A DNA stretch of 31,166 nucleotides from the NCBI GenBank assembly GCA_033720735.1, contig JAWWBX010000013.1, positions 1 through 31,166 on the forward strand, written 5' to 3'. The notes under the pieces were generated by a model. That model saw only the letters and a program-made list of their open reading frames with translations, was not told where the DNA came from and searched no databases. Positions 1 through 6,994 of the stretch are shown one piece after another; position 1 is the stretch's first letter; each line of letters starts with the position of its first letter. The stretch is from B8-G4 sp033720735 (GTDB lineage Bacteria; Bacteroidota; Bacteroidia; Chitinophagales; Saprospiraceae). Both the position numbers and the translations under genes were made by a program.

Positions 1-565
1 CCCAGGCAAAGGTGATCTGACCCCGGTTCCCGTCACCTGGCACGACCTTCCAGCTCAGTGACTCCTGCACCTCCTCTACAAATTCTGGTTGGACAGTAAA
101 TCGCAACACGTCAAGGGCCGGATCATAGTCATCTGTCAGGTGCTGATTAAAATTCTGATTGAGTACCACCGTCCATTCCTCCCGGCCAGGGATCAGGAAA
201 AGGGCGTACTTCCCTTTTGGCACATCGTTGCTATTGACTTTTACGTCGTCGTAAAACTCGACCCAGGTGGCGTTGTGCGCTCCGGCTACCCAGATCTGAT
301 CATAGGCCACCAGGCCTCCCCAGATGACCCGGCCCCGTACGCCTGGTGAGGAATAGTCGATATGCACATGTGTATCACCGATGTTGGCCATCGCGGTGGT
401 ATGCGGGCTCAACGGCTTCTTTTGTTCCTCTCCCCCGGCCGGTGCCGGTTCGTGGACATGCGCACTTTCTTCGGCGGCAGATCCATCGTCTGACGGAGTC
501 TGGCAGGCTGTAACCAGACAAAATGTAAAGATCAGGAGTGTGGCAAATGTTTTTGTTGATGGCAT
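1..565 (-). CDS. DUF2911 family lipoprotein (partial, C-terminus outside window)
   Basis: Last visible gene of the metal operon; 188 residues are in the window and the frame runs open through the left edge. It starts with an ATG at 565 and a lipoprotein signal ending in VTAC, so it should be anchored in an outer or inner membrane leaflet facing the periplasm. The mature part begins with a charged, low-complexity linker, followed by a beta-rich domain (YSSPGVRGR, WGGLVAYDQIWVAGAHNAT, VPKGKYALFLIPG, WTVVLNQN) that matches my memory of DUF2911, a Bacteroidota family of unknown function. It begins 4 bp after the DUF6503 stop, so the two are very probably co-transcribed. A metal-related role is inferred only from position. 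Confidence 0.85.
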   Translation of the reverse strand, partial: MPSTKTFATLLIFTFCLVTACQTPSDDGSAAEESAHVHEPAPAGGEEQKKPLSPHTTAMANIGDTHVHIDYSSPGVRGRVIWGGLVAYDQIWVAGAHNATWVEFYDDVKVNSNDVPKGKYALFLIPGREEWTVVLNQNFNQHLTDDYDPALDVLRFTVQPEFVEEVQESLSWKVVPGDGNRGQITFAW

Positions 566-569
566 TGTC

Positions 570-1334
570 TTATTCATTTATGACTTGAATGTTCTTGAGT
601 TCGATGTTCGAAAGAAGGGTAAGCTGGTCGTCCTGAAATGCCGCAAGCATATCATCCAGTTTGACCGTGGGATCCGCTGGCTTGTAATTATAGTAGTCCT
701 GGAAGGTCACGCCGCCGACAATGCGTGGATTGAATGCCTCTCTGAACCGTACCCCTCCTCCATCGGTAATGTAGTCATACGCCAAATAGTCCATGGAGGC
801 ATCAGCGGGGTCGAACCAATAGAGGAAATTATCCTCATAGTCCACACCACCGCCCTCCTCCTGGAAGGACACCCGGACCTGGTGGTACCTCTTATCCTTG
901 ATCTCAACTTCCCCCTCATAGCTCTTGATCACCGCAGGGTCATTGAGTCCGTAGGGAAGCAAGGCGAAATAGATCACTGAATTAACCGAATTGGAGAATG
1001 CCTGTCTGCGCTCGGCAGTGATGTCGGCCTCCTCGCCGTTGATCCAGCGTTTCAGGTATTCATTGGTGAGGATATCGAGCAGCGTGTCCTGAGAGGTCGT
1101 GTCGATAAAGATCCGGTGATATGCGAAGAGCCCGCCGGTACGTTCGTAGCGATAGGAGCGATCGCGAAAATCAAAGGAGATCACGGCCGTATCGAGCAGG
1201 GATCCACCCATCTCCGCGATGGCGCGATCTACGATCTCCTGAGCCACGTCAGATTGTGATCCGGGCGCCGGATTGCATTGCCAGAACAGCACCGTCAACC
1301 ATCCCGTCGCAATTAGATATCTCATCATGCGCAT
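570..1334 (-). CDS. DUF6503 family lipoprotein
   Basis: 254 residues. The N-terminus has a short lipoprotein signal (residues 1-20) with a WQC lipobox, so the product is probably a membrane-anchored periplasmic protein. The body (AIAEMGGSLLDTAVISFDFRDRSYRYERTG in part, INGEEADI, GVRFREAFNPRIVGGVTFQDYYNY) resembles DUF6503, a Bacteroidota family of unknown function with a lipoprotein-carrier-like beta fold. The start ATG shares one base with the stop of the upstream HMA gene (TAATG), which indicates translational coupling. In-frame ATGs at codons 3 and 4 are alternative starts. No enzymatic residues can be named; a role in envelope handling of metal or oxidised lipids would be speculation. Confidence 0.85.
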   Translation of the reverse strand: MRMMRYLIATGWLTVLFWQCNPAPGSQSDVAQEIVDRAIAEMGGSLLDTAVISFDFRDRSYRYERTGGLFAYHRIFIDTTSQDTLLDILTNEYLKRWINGEEADITAERRQAFSNSVNSVIYFALLPYGLNDPAVIKSYEGEVEIKDKRYHQVRVSFQEEGGGVDYEDNFLYWFDPADASMDYLAYDYITDGGGVRFREAFNPRIVGGVTFQDYYNYKPADPTVKLDDMLAAFQDDQLTLLSNIELKNIQVINE

Positions 1335-1672
1335 TAATCGTCTTTTTCTTTGATGGACTGACCTTGCCGCATCCCACCATCGGCCTCCCTGACCGTGACC
1401 ATGCCTGCCGTAAATCCAGCCTTTTTGACCAGCCGTTTGATCTCTTTTTTGTCCACGGGGTCCTGCGCAGTCCAGGTAAACGACAACAAGCCCTGCTCAA
1501 CGTCAATCCTGATCTCCGTCACACCAGAGACTTCTTTAAACTGCTTTTCAAGTCCATAGGCGCAAAACGGACACGCCAATCCCTTGACCTCGACGACTAC
1601 CCGGGATGGTTGCGCGCCAAGCGTGGTACCTGCGACCATCAATATCAACCCTGCAAACATGTTTCGGATCAT
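1334..1672 (-). CDS. Secreted heavy-metal-associated (HMA) domain protein, putative periplasmic metallochaperone
   Basis: 112 residues from the ATG at 1672. Residues 1-20 form a cleavable signal peptide (MIRNMFAGLILMVAGTTLGA). The rest is one ferredoxin-like HMA domain with the metal-binding loop GLACPFCAYG (Cys34 and Cys37, CxxC) followed by the usual beta strand and second helix (KKEIKRLVKKAGFTAG). Such domains bind Cu(I), Hg(II) or Zn(II); MerP and periplasmic copper chaperones are the nearest functional analogues. It lies 13 bp downstream of the outer membrane barrel gene and overlaps the DUF6503 start by one base. A longer open frame continues upstream to 2083, but it lies inside the barrel gene and lacks any signal. 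Likely role: carrying Cu/Ag in the periplasm toward the efflux pump. Confidence 0.88.
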   Translation of the reverse strand: MIRNMFAGLILMVAGTTLGAQPSRVVVEVKGLACPFCAYGLEKQFKEVSGVTEIRIDVEQGLLSFTWTAQDPVDKKEIKRLVKKAGFTAGMVTVREADGGMRQGQSIKEKDD

Positions 1673-1685
1673 GGCTCGTGACTTT

Positions 1686-2456
1686 TTAGTAAAACAAATA
1701 TCGGAGTCCTGCCCTGAAGGCAAAATCTGTGCGTTCCTGCTCTGCGAGATCACCTTCCGTGAGCGGCAAAGATATGCCTGCCTCAACCAGAAAACGCTTG
1801 CCTGTGATCCACTGCAGACCTGGTGCCAGCCAAACGTCGTTCTTTCGTTCCGGCCCAACGGTACCGAAGACATCCAGCGACAGATTGATCTGTTGCGGCG
1901 GATATTTCTGCGGCAAGACCGGCACGCTGAGCGCAGCACTGAACGTGCTGTGATCGGCCCTCTGCTCCACCAGGACATGTCCGACTTCCAGATAGATTCC
2001 GAAATCAGTTGTGATGTACCCCGCGACGAGTCCCAGTCCACCGCGCCAGACGCCGGCACCCAGCGGCGGCACGACGTTGTCATTTCCCACTGGAATGGTG
2101 GGCGTTGCCTTGATGAGCGCCCTGAACGTCTTGCCGGCGCCGTCTTTCTGTATGAGCAGTTGTTTAAAGAAGATCGTCAGATCACCGAGACCTGACTGAC
2201 TTTCTCCTGACGCCGGGTTTTTGGACACATAACGCACTACACCGCCCACCTGAAAGTCCGTGCCAACATTGTATGGGATCGCGATCACCTGCGTATAGGA
2301 TCGGAGTGCGTCACTTGACTGAAAGTGACCGAAGGTGCGCACCCCTTTACCTGCCAGGCCCAGCATGATCGGCGTATCTGTAAAGACCGGCGGGCCCTGT
2401 GCCCTGCCTTCCGTCAAAAGCATCGCCAATAAACCAAAGATGATCGTAATTCGCAC
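1686..2456 (-). CDS. Small outer membrane beta-barrel protein (MetA-pathway/transporter-like)
   Basis: 256 residues when started at the GTG at 2456, which lies 2 bp after the ATPase stop; the frame remains open further upstream, but only inside the ATPase gene. Residues 1-21 are a signal peptide ending in GRAQ. Alternating strands follow, with the motif SGLGDLTIFFKQLL and a C-terminal aromatic residue (GLRYLFY), both typical of porin-like barrels of the PF13557 type (phenol-degradation meta-pathway-like, annotated as transporter). Similar proteins often accompany Bacteroidota and proteobacterial metal-resistance genes. Passive transport of metal or small solutes across the outer membrane is an inference. 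The internal ATG at codon 15 is a less likely start because it would cut the signal peptide. Confidence 0.75.
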   Translation of the reverse strand: MRITIIFGLLAMLLTEGRAQGPPVFTDTPIMLGLAGKGVRTFGHFQSSDALRSYTQVIAIPYNVGTDFQVGGVVRYVSKNPASGESQSGLGDLTIFFKQLLIQKDGAGKTFRALIKATPTIPVGNDNVVPPLGAGVWRGGLGLVAGYITTDFGIYLEVGHVLVEQRADHSTFSAALSVPVLPQKYPPQQINLSLDVFGTVGPERKNDVWLAPGLQWITGKRFLVEAGISLPLTEGDLAEQERTDFAFRAGLRYLFY

Positions 2457-2458
2457 GA

Positions 2459-4777
2459 CTATGATATTTTCTTTTTCAGCAACTGCGCGTTGATCGCGAC
2501 GATCACCGTGCTCAGGCTCATTAACACAGCACCAATCGCCGGGCTGAGCACAAACCCGAGTGGAGACAAAACGCCGGCAGCCAACGGAATGGCAATGGCA
2601 TTGTAACCCGTCGCCCAAGCCAGGTTCTGGATCATTTTGCGGTAAGTGGCTTTCCCAAACAGGATCAGATTCGCGATATCCCGGGGGTTGCTGTTGACCA
2701 GGATGATATCTGCTGTCTCGGCCGCCACATCCGTACCCGATCCGATGGCAATGCCAACATCAGCCTGGGCCAGTGCCGGCGCATCATTCACGCCATCGCC
2801 CGTCATCGCGACAAAATGCTGCTGACCCTGCAGTTCTTTGACAATTTCCACCTTTTCATGAGGCAGGACCTCGGCATAGTACCCGTCCAAACCCAGCTCT
2901 TCGCTGACAGCCTTGCCAACCATTTCATTGTCCCCGGTCGCCATATAGACCTTGATCTGATGCTGCCGGAAGGTCTCGATGGCCTTTGCTGACTCCGGGC
3001 GAATGGCATCTGAAAGTGCGACGTAGCCCGCCAGTTGTCCTTCAATCAATACAAACACAACGGTCTCGGCTGCACTGCCAAATGCATCGTCAGGCACATT
3101 GATCTTCTGATCCCGCAGATAGCCCGGGCTCACGATCATCAGGTCCTTGCCATCCACCATTGCTTTGACGCCCGTGCCGGTGATGGCCTCAAAATTTTGC
3201 TGTTGAGGAATGCTGATATTGCGGTCGCGCACTTCGTTCATGATCCCCACGGCAATGGGATGCTCGGAGCTTTGTTCAAGTGCACCTGCGTATCGCAACA
3301 ATTGGTCTTCGGTCAGCGAAGCATCCAAAACGCTTACACGCGATACACCGAATTTGCCTTCTGTCAGGGTACCCGTCTTGTCAAACACCAGGGCAGAGAT
3401 CTTTCGTGACTCCTCAAAGGCCGTCCGGTTGCGGATCAACAGCCCCTGCTGCGCCGATACCGTCGTGGAAATGGCCACTACGAGCGGGACTGCAAGCCCC
3501 AGCGCATGCGGACAGGAAATGACCATCACCGTCACCATCCTCTCAAGCGCGTAAACGAATTCGCTGCCCAGGGCCAGCCAGACCGTCAGTGTGGTCACAC
3601 CTGCCGCGAGCGCGATGTACGTCAGCCATCGGGCTGCCCGGTTCGACAGGTTTTGCATACGCGATTTGGTACCCTGTGCCTCCCGGACCATGGTAATGAC
3701 CTTGTTGAGATAGCTGTCTTCACCCGTATGCTCGACCTTGATCCTGATCACGCCATTCCCGTTGATCGATCCACCGATCACCTGATCGCCCCGTTGCTTC
3801 CGGGCAGGCTTCGATTCACCTGTAAGCATCGCCTCGTTCAGATAGCTTTCGCCTTCGGTTACGATACCGTCGGCAGGCACTTTCTCACCCGGCTTGACCA
3901 CCAGGACATCCCCAACGACGACTTCCCTGAGGGGTACATCTACGACCTCATCTCCTTCTACCCGGTGTGCTTCGGACGGCATCATACTCACCAACAGTTC
4001 CAGCGCCCTTGAAGCGCCCAGGACAGAACGCATCTCGATCCAGTGACCCAGCAACATGATGACGATCAGCGTCGCCAGTTCCCAAAAGAAGTCCATGCCC
4101 GGCAATCCGAACACGGTGGCAGCGCTGTAGAAATACGCCACAGAAATGGCCATGGCGATCAGGGTCATCATACCTGGCGCCCTGCTCTTCAGCTCTTCAA
4201 AAAGTCCCTGGAGGAATGGCCAGCCTCCGTAGAAATACACAACACTGGACAACACGAACAAGACGTACTTGTCACCCGTAAATGAGAGGTCAATGCCGAG
4301 CCAATGCTGGATCATCGGTGAGAGCAGCACGATCGGGGCAGTCAGGAGAAGCGATACCCAAAACCGTTTCCGGAAGTCGTCGATCATGTCGCCATGGTGC
4401 GCTCCGTGATCATGATGACTTGCGTGTCCATGCTGTGGTTGGTCCCTTCCATCCATGTCACCATGTTGTGCTTGGAGATCGTGATGGTTTGCGTGGTCAC
4501 GCACCTGCTGGTCACCTCCGTCCATGACGCCATGGTGCGTATGGCCGGCATGACTGCCATTCCCCGCCCCGTCCATCTCGAGCCAGACCTCGCCCGCGTC
4601 CTTGATCGTCTGATTCAGGATGGCAGTGTCCACGTGATGGTGCATCTCTAACGAGAGCGTATCAGGTGGGTGATGCACCTCGACTGACCTGATACCATGA
4701 ATGTTTTGCAGCAGGCGTCGGATCTCCTCGGCCTGGTCCTGCGAAACGGTGCCAATAATGCGATATGTGTGTTTCAC
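2459..4777 (-). CDS. copB: CopB-type P1B-3 heavy-metal-translocating P-type ATPase
   Basis: About 772 residues. No ATG is available at the N-terminus: GTG at 4777 gives a natural HMA-like start, while TTG at 4798 adds seven residues. Order of parts: a degenerate HMA domain (about 1-65) lacking CxxC; a His-rich linker (about 75-130); transmembrane helices; actuator loop with TGES (about 319); transmembrane CPH motif (about 422, VISCPHALG); phosphorylation motif DKTGTLTEG (Asp about 466); SEHP (about 504); and hinge GDGVNDAP (about 660), ending in MSLSTVIVAINAQLL. The CPH motif and His-rich N-terminus are hallmarks of the P1B-3 subclass (CopB), which exports Cu(I)/Cu(II)/Ag(I) from the cytoplasm. 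It follows the HMA-AraC gene by about 68 bp (47 bp if TTG is used) and is followed immediately by the barrel gene. Confidence 0.93.
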   Translation of the reverse strand: MKHTYRIIGTVSQDQAEEIRRLLQNIHGIRSVEVHHPPDTLSLEMHHHVDTAILNQTIKDAGEVWLEMDGAGNGSHAGHTHHGVMDGGDQQVRDHANHHDLQAQHGDMDGRDQPQHGHASHHDHGAHHGDMIDDFRKRFWVSLLLTAPIVLLSPMIQHWLGIDLSFTGDKYVLFVLSSVVYFYGGWPFLQGLFEELKSRAPGMMTLIAMAISVAYFYSAATVFGLPGMDFFWELATLIVIMLLGHWIEMRSVLGASRALELLVSMMPSEAHRVEGDEVVDVPLREVVVGDVLVVKPGEKVPADGIVTEGESYLNEAMLTGESKPARKQRGDQVIGGSINGNGVIRIKVEHTGEDSYLNKVITMVREAQGTKSRMQNLSNRAARWLTYIALAAGVTTLTVWLALGSEFVYALERMVTVMVISCPHALGLAVPLVVAISTTVSAQQGLLIRNRTAFEESRKISALVFDKTGTLTEGKFGVSRVSVLDASLTEDQLLRYAGALEQSSEHPIAVGIMNEVRDRNISIPQQQNFEAITGTGVKAMVDGKDLMIVSPGYLRDQKINVPDDAFGSAAETVVFVLIEGQLAGYVALSDAIRPESAKAIETFRQHQIKVYMATGDNEMVGKAVSEELGLDGYYAEVLPHEKVEIVKELQGQQHFVAMTGDGVNDAPALAQADVGIAIGSGTDVAAETADIILVNSNPRDIANLILFGKATYRKMIQNLAWATGYNAIAIPLAAGVLSPLGFVLSPAIGAVLMSLSTVIVAINAQLLKKKIS

Positions 4778-4845
4778 GGCTACAAAGTTTGGGTCCAAGA
4801 TGCGGGTGGCAATGGCGAGTACCGTTGCAAGTGTTTGCCAAAGAC

Positions 4846-5427
4846 TTACATAATCTTGTCACGCCCCAGCCGGTCATGTCCAGCAAGTTGCTGATACTTT
4901 GACATACTCATGCCTGTCACCTGTTTGAACTGCCCGGACAGATGCTGCGGTGAAGCGTATCCCAGATCATAGGCGATCTCCTTGAAGGACAATTCACCAT
5001 ACTGGATCAATTCCTTGACCCGTTCGATCTTGAGCCGAATAAAGTAGCGTTCGACAGTAATACCTTCCAGCTTTGAAAACGTGCGGCTAATCTGCCCGTA
5101 GTTCATGCTCAGCGTCTTCGCAAGCACCTGGCTGAGTTGATCTCGCGGCCCTCCCGATTGCACCTGATCGAGCAGGGTGCGCAGGCATGTTTTGATCCGC
5201 TCAACAAGAATTTGATCCCGGTCTGTCAGCAATTCGAAATCAAACCGACGGAGGATCGCCGCAATCTCCTCATAGCCTGTCGAACCTGCGTCAAAGGACA
5301 CCATGACCCGTCCGAGTTCAATCTCATTGACTTCGATGCCATGATCATCCAACTCGCGCTTGATGATATGCATACATCGGCCACACACCATGTTTTTGAC
5401 CATCAGTTCATGCGTCGAAATGGCCAT
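4846..5427 (-). CDS. HMA-AraC fusion transcriptional regulator, probable copper sensor
   Basis: 193 residues from the ATG at 5427 (a GTG two codons earlier is an alternative). Residues 1-70 form an HMA-like metal-binding fold with a CxxC loop (VKNMVCGRCMHII, Cys15 and Cys18). Residues about 95-188 are an AraC-type double helix-turn-helix, with the characteristic end LSFKEIAYDLGYASPQHLSGQFKQVTGMSMSKY. Proteins of this layout are common in Bacteroidota next to Cus/Cop genes and are annotated only as AraC family. The simplest reading is a cytoplasmic sensor in which Cu(I)/Ag(I) binding by the HMA part alters DNA binding, controlling this operon. It starts 7 bp after the stop of the sialidase-fold gene. 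A longer frame reaching 5679 is an antisense-free extension inside that gene and has no coding signature. Confidence 0.88.
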   Translation of the reverse strand: MAISTHELMVKNMVCGRCMHIIKRELDDHGIEVNEIELGRVMVSFDAGSTGYEEIAAILRRFDFELLTDRDQILVERIKTCLRTLLDQVQSGGPRDQLSQVLAKTLSMNYGQISRTFSKLEGITVERYFIRLKIERVKELIQYGELSFKEIAYDLGYASPQHLSGQFKQVTGMSMSKYQQLAGHDRLGRDKIM

Positions 5428-5434
5428 GGTCACC

Positions 5435-6682
5435 CTATTGCGCTGCAAACTGTTTGAGCCGCACCGACTTGCTGCTGACCCCGGTACGATCGCCAGAGAT
5501 GGCAGTAAAAGCCATGTGCAGGTCATCACCATTGCTGATGAGTACCGGAAACCCACTGCGGCGCGAAGTGCTGGTAGCATGTAGATGCACACTCTCTCCA
5601 ACGGGGCCCCGTGCATTGACGCGACGCACGCGAATACTCCCTTCTTCGCCGGTATTTTCAATCCAGGAAACCAGGGCATCTCCAGCTTCGGTCAGGACAA
5701 TATCGACCCGACCTACCGGCTTCCCATCGTCAGCACGTACAGCTTGACCAAAAGAAGCACCACCATCCTCTGAAAACAGGACATTGACCTGGGCGACACC
5801 CTCAGGTGCGGTAAACCAGGCGACGGCAACAATACTGTCACGTGCATCAACCGCCGGGCCGTTGACCGGGCAACCGGCGATCTCCCAGTGGTCACGGTGC
5901 AAGCGCTGTGGCGACGTCCATTGTTCATCTACGCGTCGTACGATCGAGATGTCCCGGACCTCCGAGGAATCCCGGTCACGATAGACGACCACCGGACCAG
6001 CACTGGTCATCGCCGCGTCGGTCTGGCAGCATTCACACACCATGTTGTCCAGTTCGGCCTCCGCGTAAAGATTGCCACCGGCATCAAACTCTGCAGAGCG
6101 CAGTGTCATCGGTCCGCCACCGTGGCCATGATCATGACCACCATTTGATGCCATGTGCCGCCCGTCGAGCCAAATGGCAAGGATGCGGTTGCTGTCGACC
6201 GGGATCATCGACACAAAGCCATGCTCGGCCGCGACCCCATCGGTATGTGGAATAAACGACTCCGACCATGAATTACCATTATCAGTTGAAATGGCGATGC
6301 GCACATCGTAATCATAGGTCCCTTCCGCACTTTTCTGCAACCAGTGCGCGGCCAGGGTCTTGCCGTCCCCAAAGGCAACGACCGACGGGAAGTCGGCCCA
6401 GTTAACAAACCAATTGCGTCCTCGCGCGATCTCGCCTGGCTGGGTCCAGCCATCATTGTCTAACCGCGACATGAGCAAAGCATCGGTCGAATCGTTGACA
6501 TATTCGACCCATGACAGCAGCAGCTCCCCTGACGGTGACACTGCAAGATTGGGCTGCCCACCATTTTCCGAGTGTACCGTGACGCCCGCCGCCAGATTTT
6601 CGTCAGTGCTTGATGGTTGGCATCCTGCCACTACGCCAGCCAGCGCAATGGTCAGGATACCGTAGCTCATCAATCGGTTCAT
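5435..6682 (-). CDS. Sialidase/BNR-fold lipoprotein with CxCC motif, metal-operon associated
   Basis: 415 residues from ATG 6682. Residues 1-21 are a lipoprotein signal (GVVAGC). The body is a beta-propeller of the sialidase/BNR superfamily with Asp-box-like repeats (STDNGNSW at about 132, FSEDGGASF at about 303). Unusual conserved-looking features are a His-rich loop (residues 176-187), the cluster CECC (Cys216, 218, 219) and a further Cys271 in IAGCPVNGP. No clear sialidase catalytic set (FRIP arginine, Tyr/Glu pair) is visible, so glycosidase activity is doubtful. Homologues called exo-alpha-sialidase sit in heavy-metal efflux clusters of many bacteria, so a periplasmic metal-binding role is an inference from the Cys/His clusters. 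It begins 2 bp after the metal-binding lipoprotein stop. Confidence 0.85.
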   Translation of the reverse strand: MNRLMSYGILTIALAGVVAGCQPSSTDENLAAGVTVHSENGGQPNLAVSPSGELLLSWVEYVNDSTDALLMSRLDNDGWTQPGEIARGRNWFVNWADFPSVVAFGDGKTLAAHWLQKSAEGTYDYDVRIAISTDNGNSWSESFIPHTDGVAAEHGFVSMIPVDSNRILAIWLDGRHMASNGGHDHGHGGGPMTLRSAEFDAGGNLYAEAELDNMVCECCQTDAAMTSAGPVVVYRDRDSSEVRDISIVRRVDEQWTSPQRLHRDHWEIAGCPVNGPAVDARDSIVAVAWFTAPEGVAQVNVLFSEDGGASFGQAVRADDGKPVGRVDIVLTEAGDALVSWIENTGEEGSIRVRRVNARGPVGESVHLHATSTSRRSGFPVLISNGDDLHMAFTAISGDRTGVSSKSVRLKQFAAQ

Positions 6683-6684
6683 GC

Positions 6685-6972
6685 CTAGTGCTTGTGCCCG
6701 TCCTTGACGTGGTCGGCGTGGGCGACATAGTCCATGCCGCAAGCCGGGCAGGTACCGGGCTCGTCACTGCCACTCCCCTCGCAATGCATCGGGCAGACGT
6801 ATGCGGACGTAAACGCAGCGCCTTCGCCGTGTGCCTCGCTGGCATCATGGCTGTGCTCAGTGCCATCCTCGTGGGAATGGCTGTCATGGCTTTCACTCTG
6901 ACCGCATGACGCGATCCACATCCCTGCAGCCAGCAGGAGTGCGAGCATCGAAAGATTCTTCAAAAGCTTCAT
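6685..6972 (-). CDS. Heavy-metal-binding domain lipoprotein
   Basis: 95 residues. The signal ends in a lipobox (IASC, Cys23), followed by a His/Asp/Glu-rich spacer (HDSHSHEDGTEHSHD) and one short heavy-metal-binding domain (HMBD, PF19335-like): AYVCPMHCEGSGSDEPGTCPACGMDY, given here as the spaced motif CPMHC...CPACGMDY at about residues 59-82. It ends in a His-rich tail (HADHVKDGHKH). The protein should sit on a membrane facing the periplasm and bind soft metal ions; the same domain occurs at the N-terminus of the neighbouring CusB, which suggests a shared ligand or hand-off. It lies 22 bp downstream of cusB and 2 bp upstream of the sialidase-fold gene. Confidence 0.88.
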   Translation of the reverse strand: MKLLKNLSMLALLLAAGMWIASCGQSESHDSHSHEDGTEHSHDASEAHGEGAAFTSAYVCPMHCEGSGSDEPGTCPACGMDYVAHADHVKDGHKH

Positions 6973-6994
6973 TGTTTAATACAGTTTAAATGAT

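Noticed and set aside
381..1681. Plus-strand frames (381-980, 1121-1681) opposite DUF2911/DUF6503/HMA genes
   Set aside because: They overlap three coupled minus-strand genes with signal peptides and known domains; no evidence of their own.
5435..6682. True sialidase for sialic acid use
   Set aside because: No sialic acid catabolic genes nearby, no clear catalytic residues, and metal-operon context.
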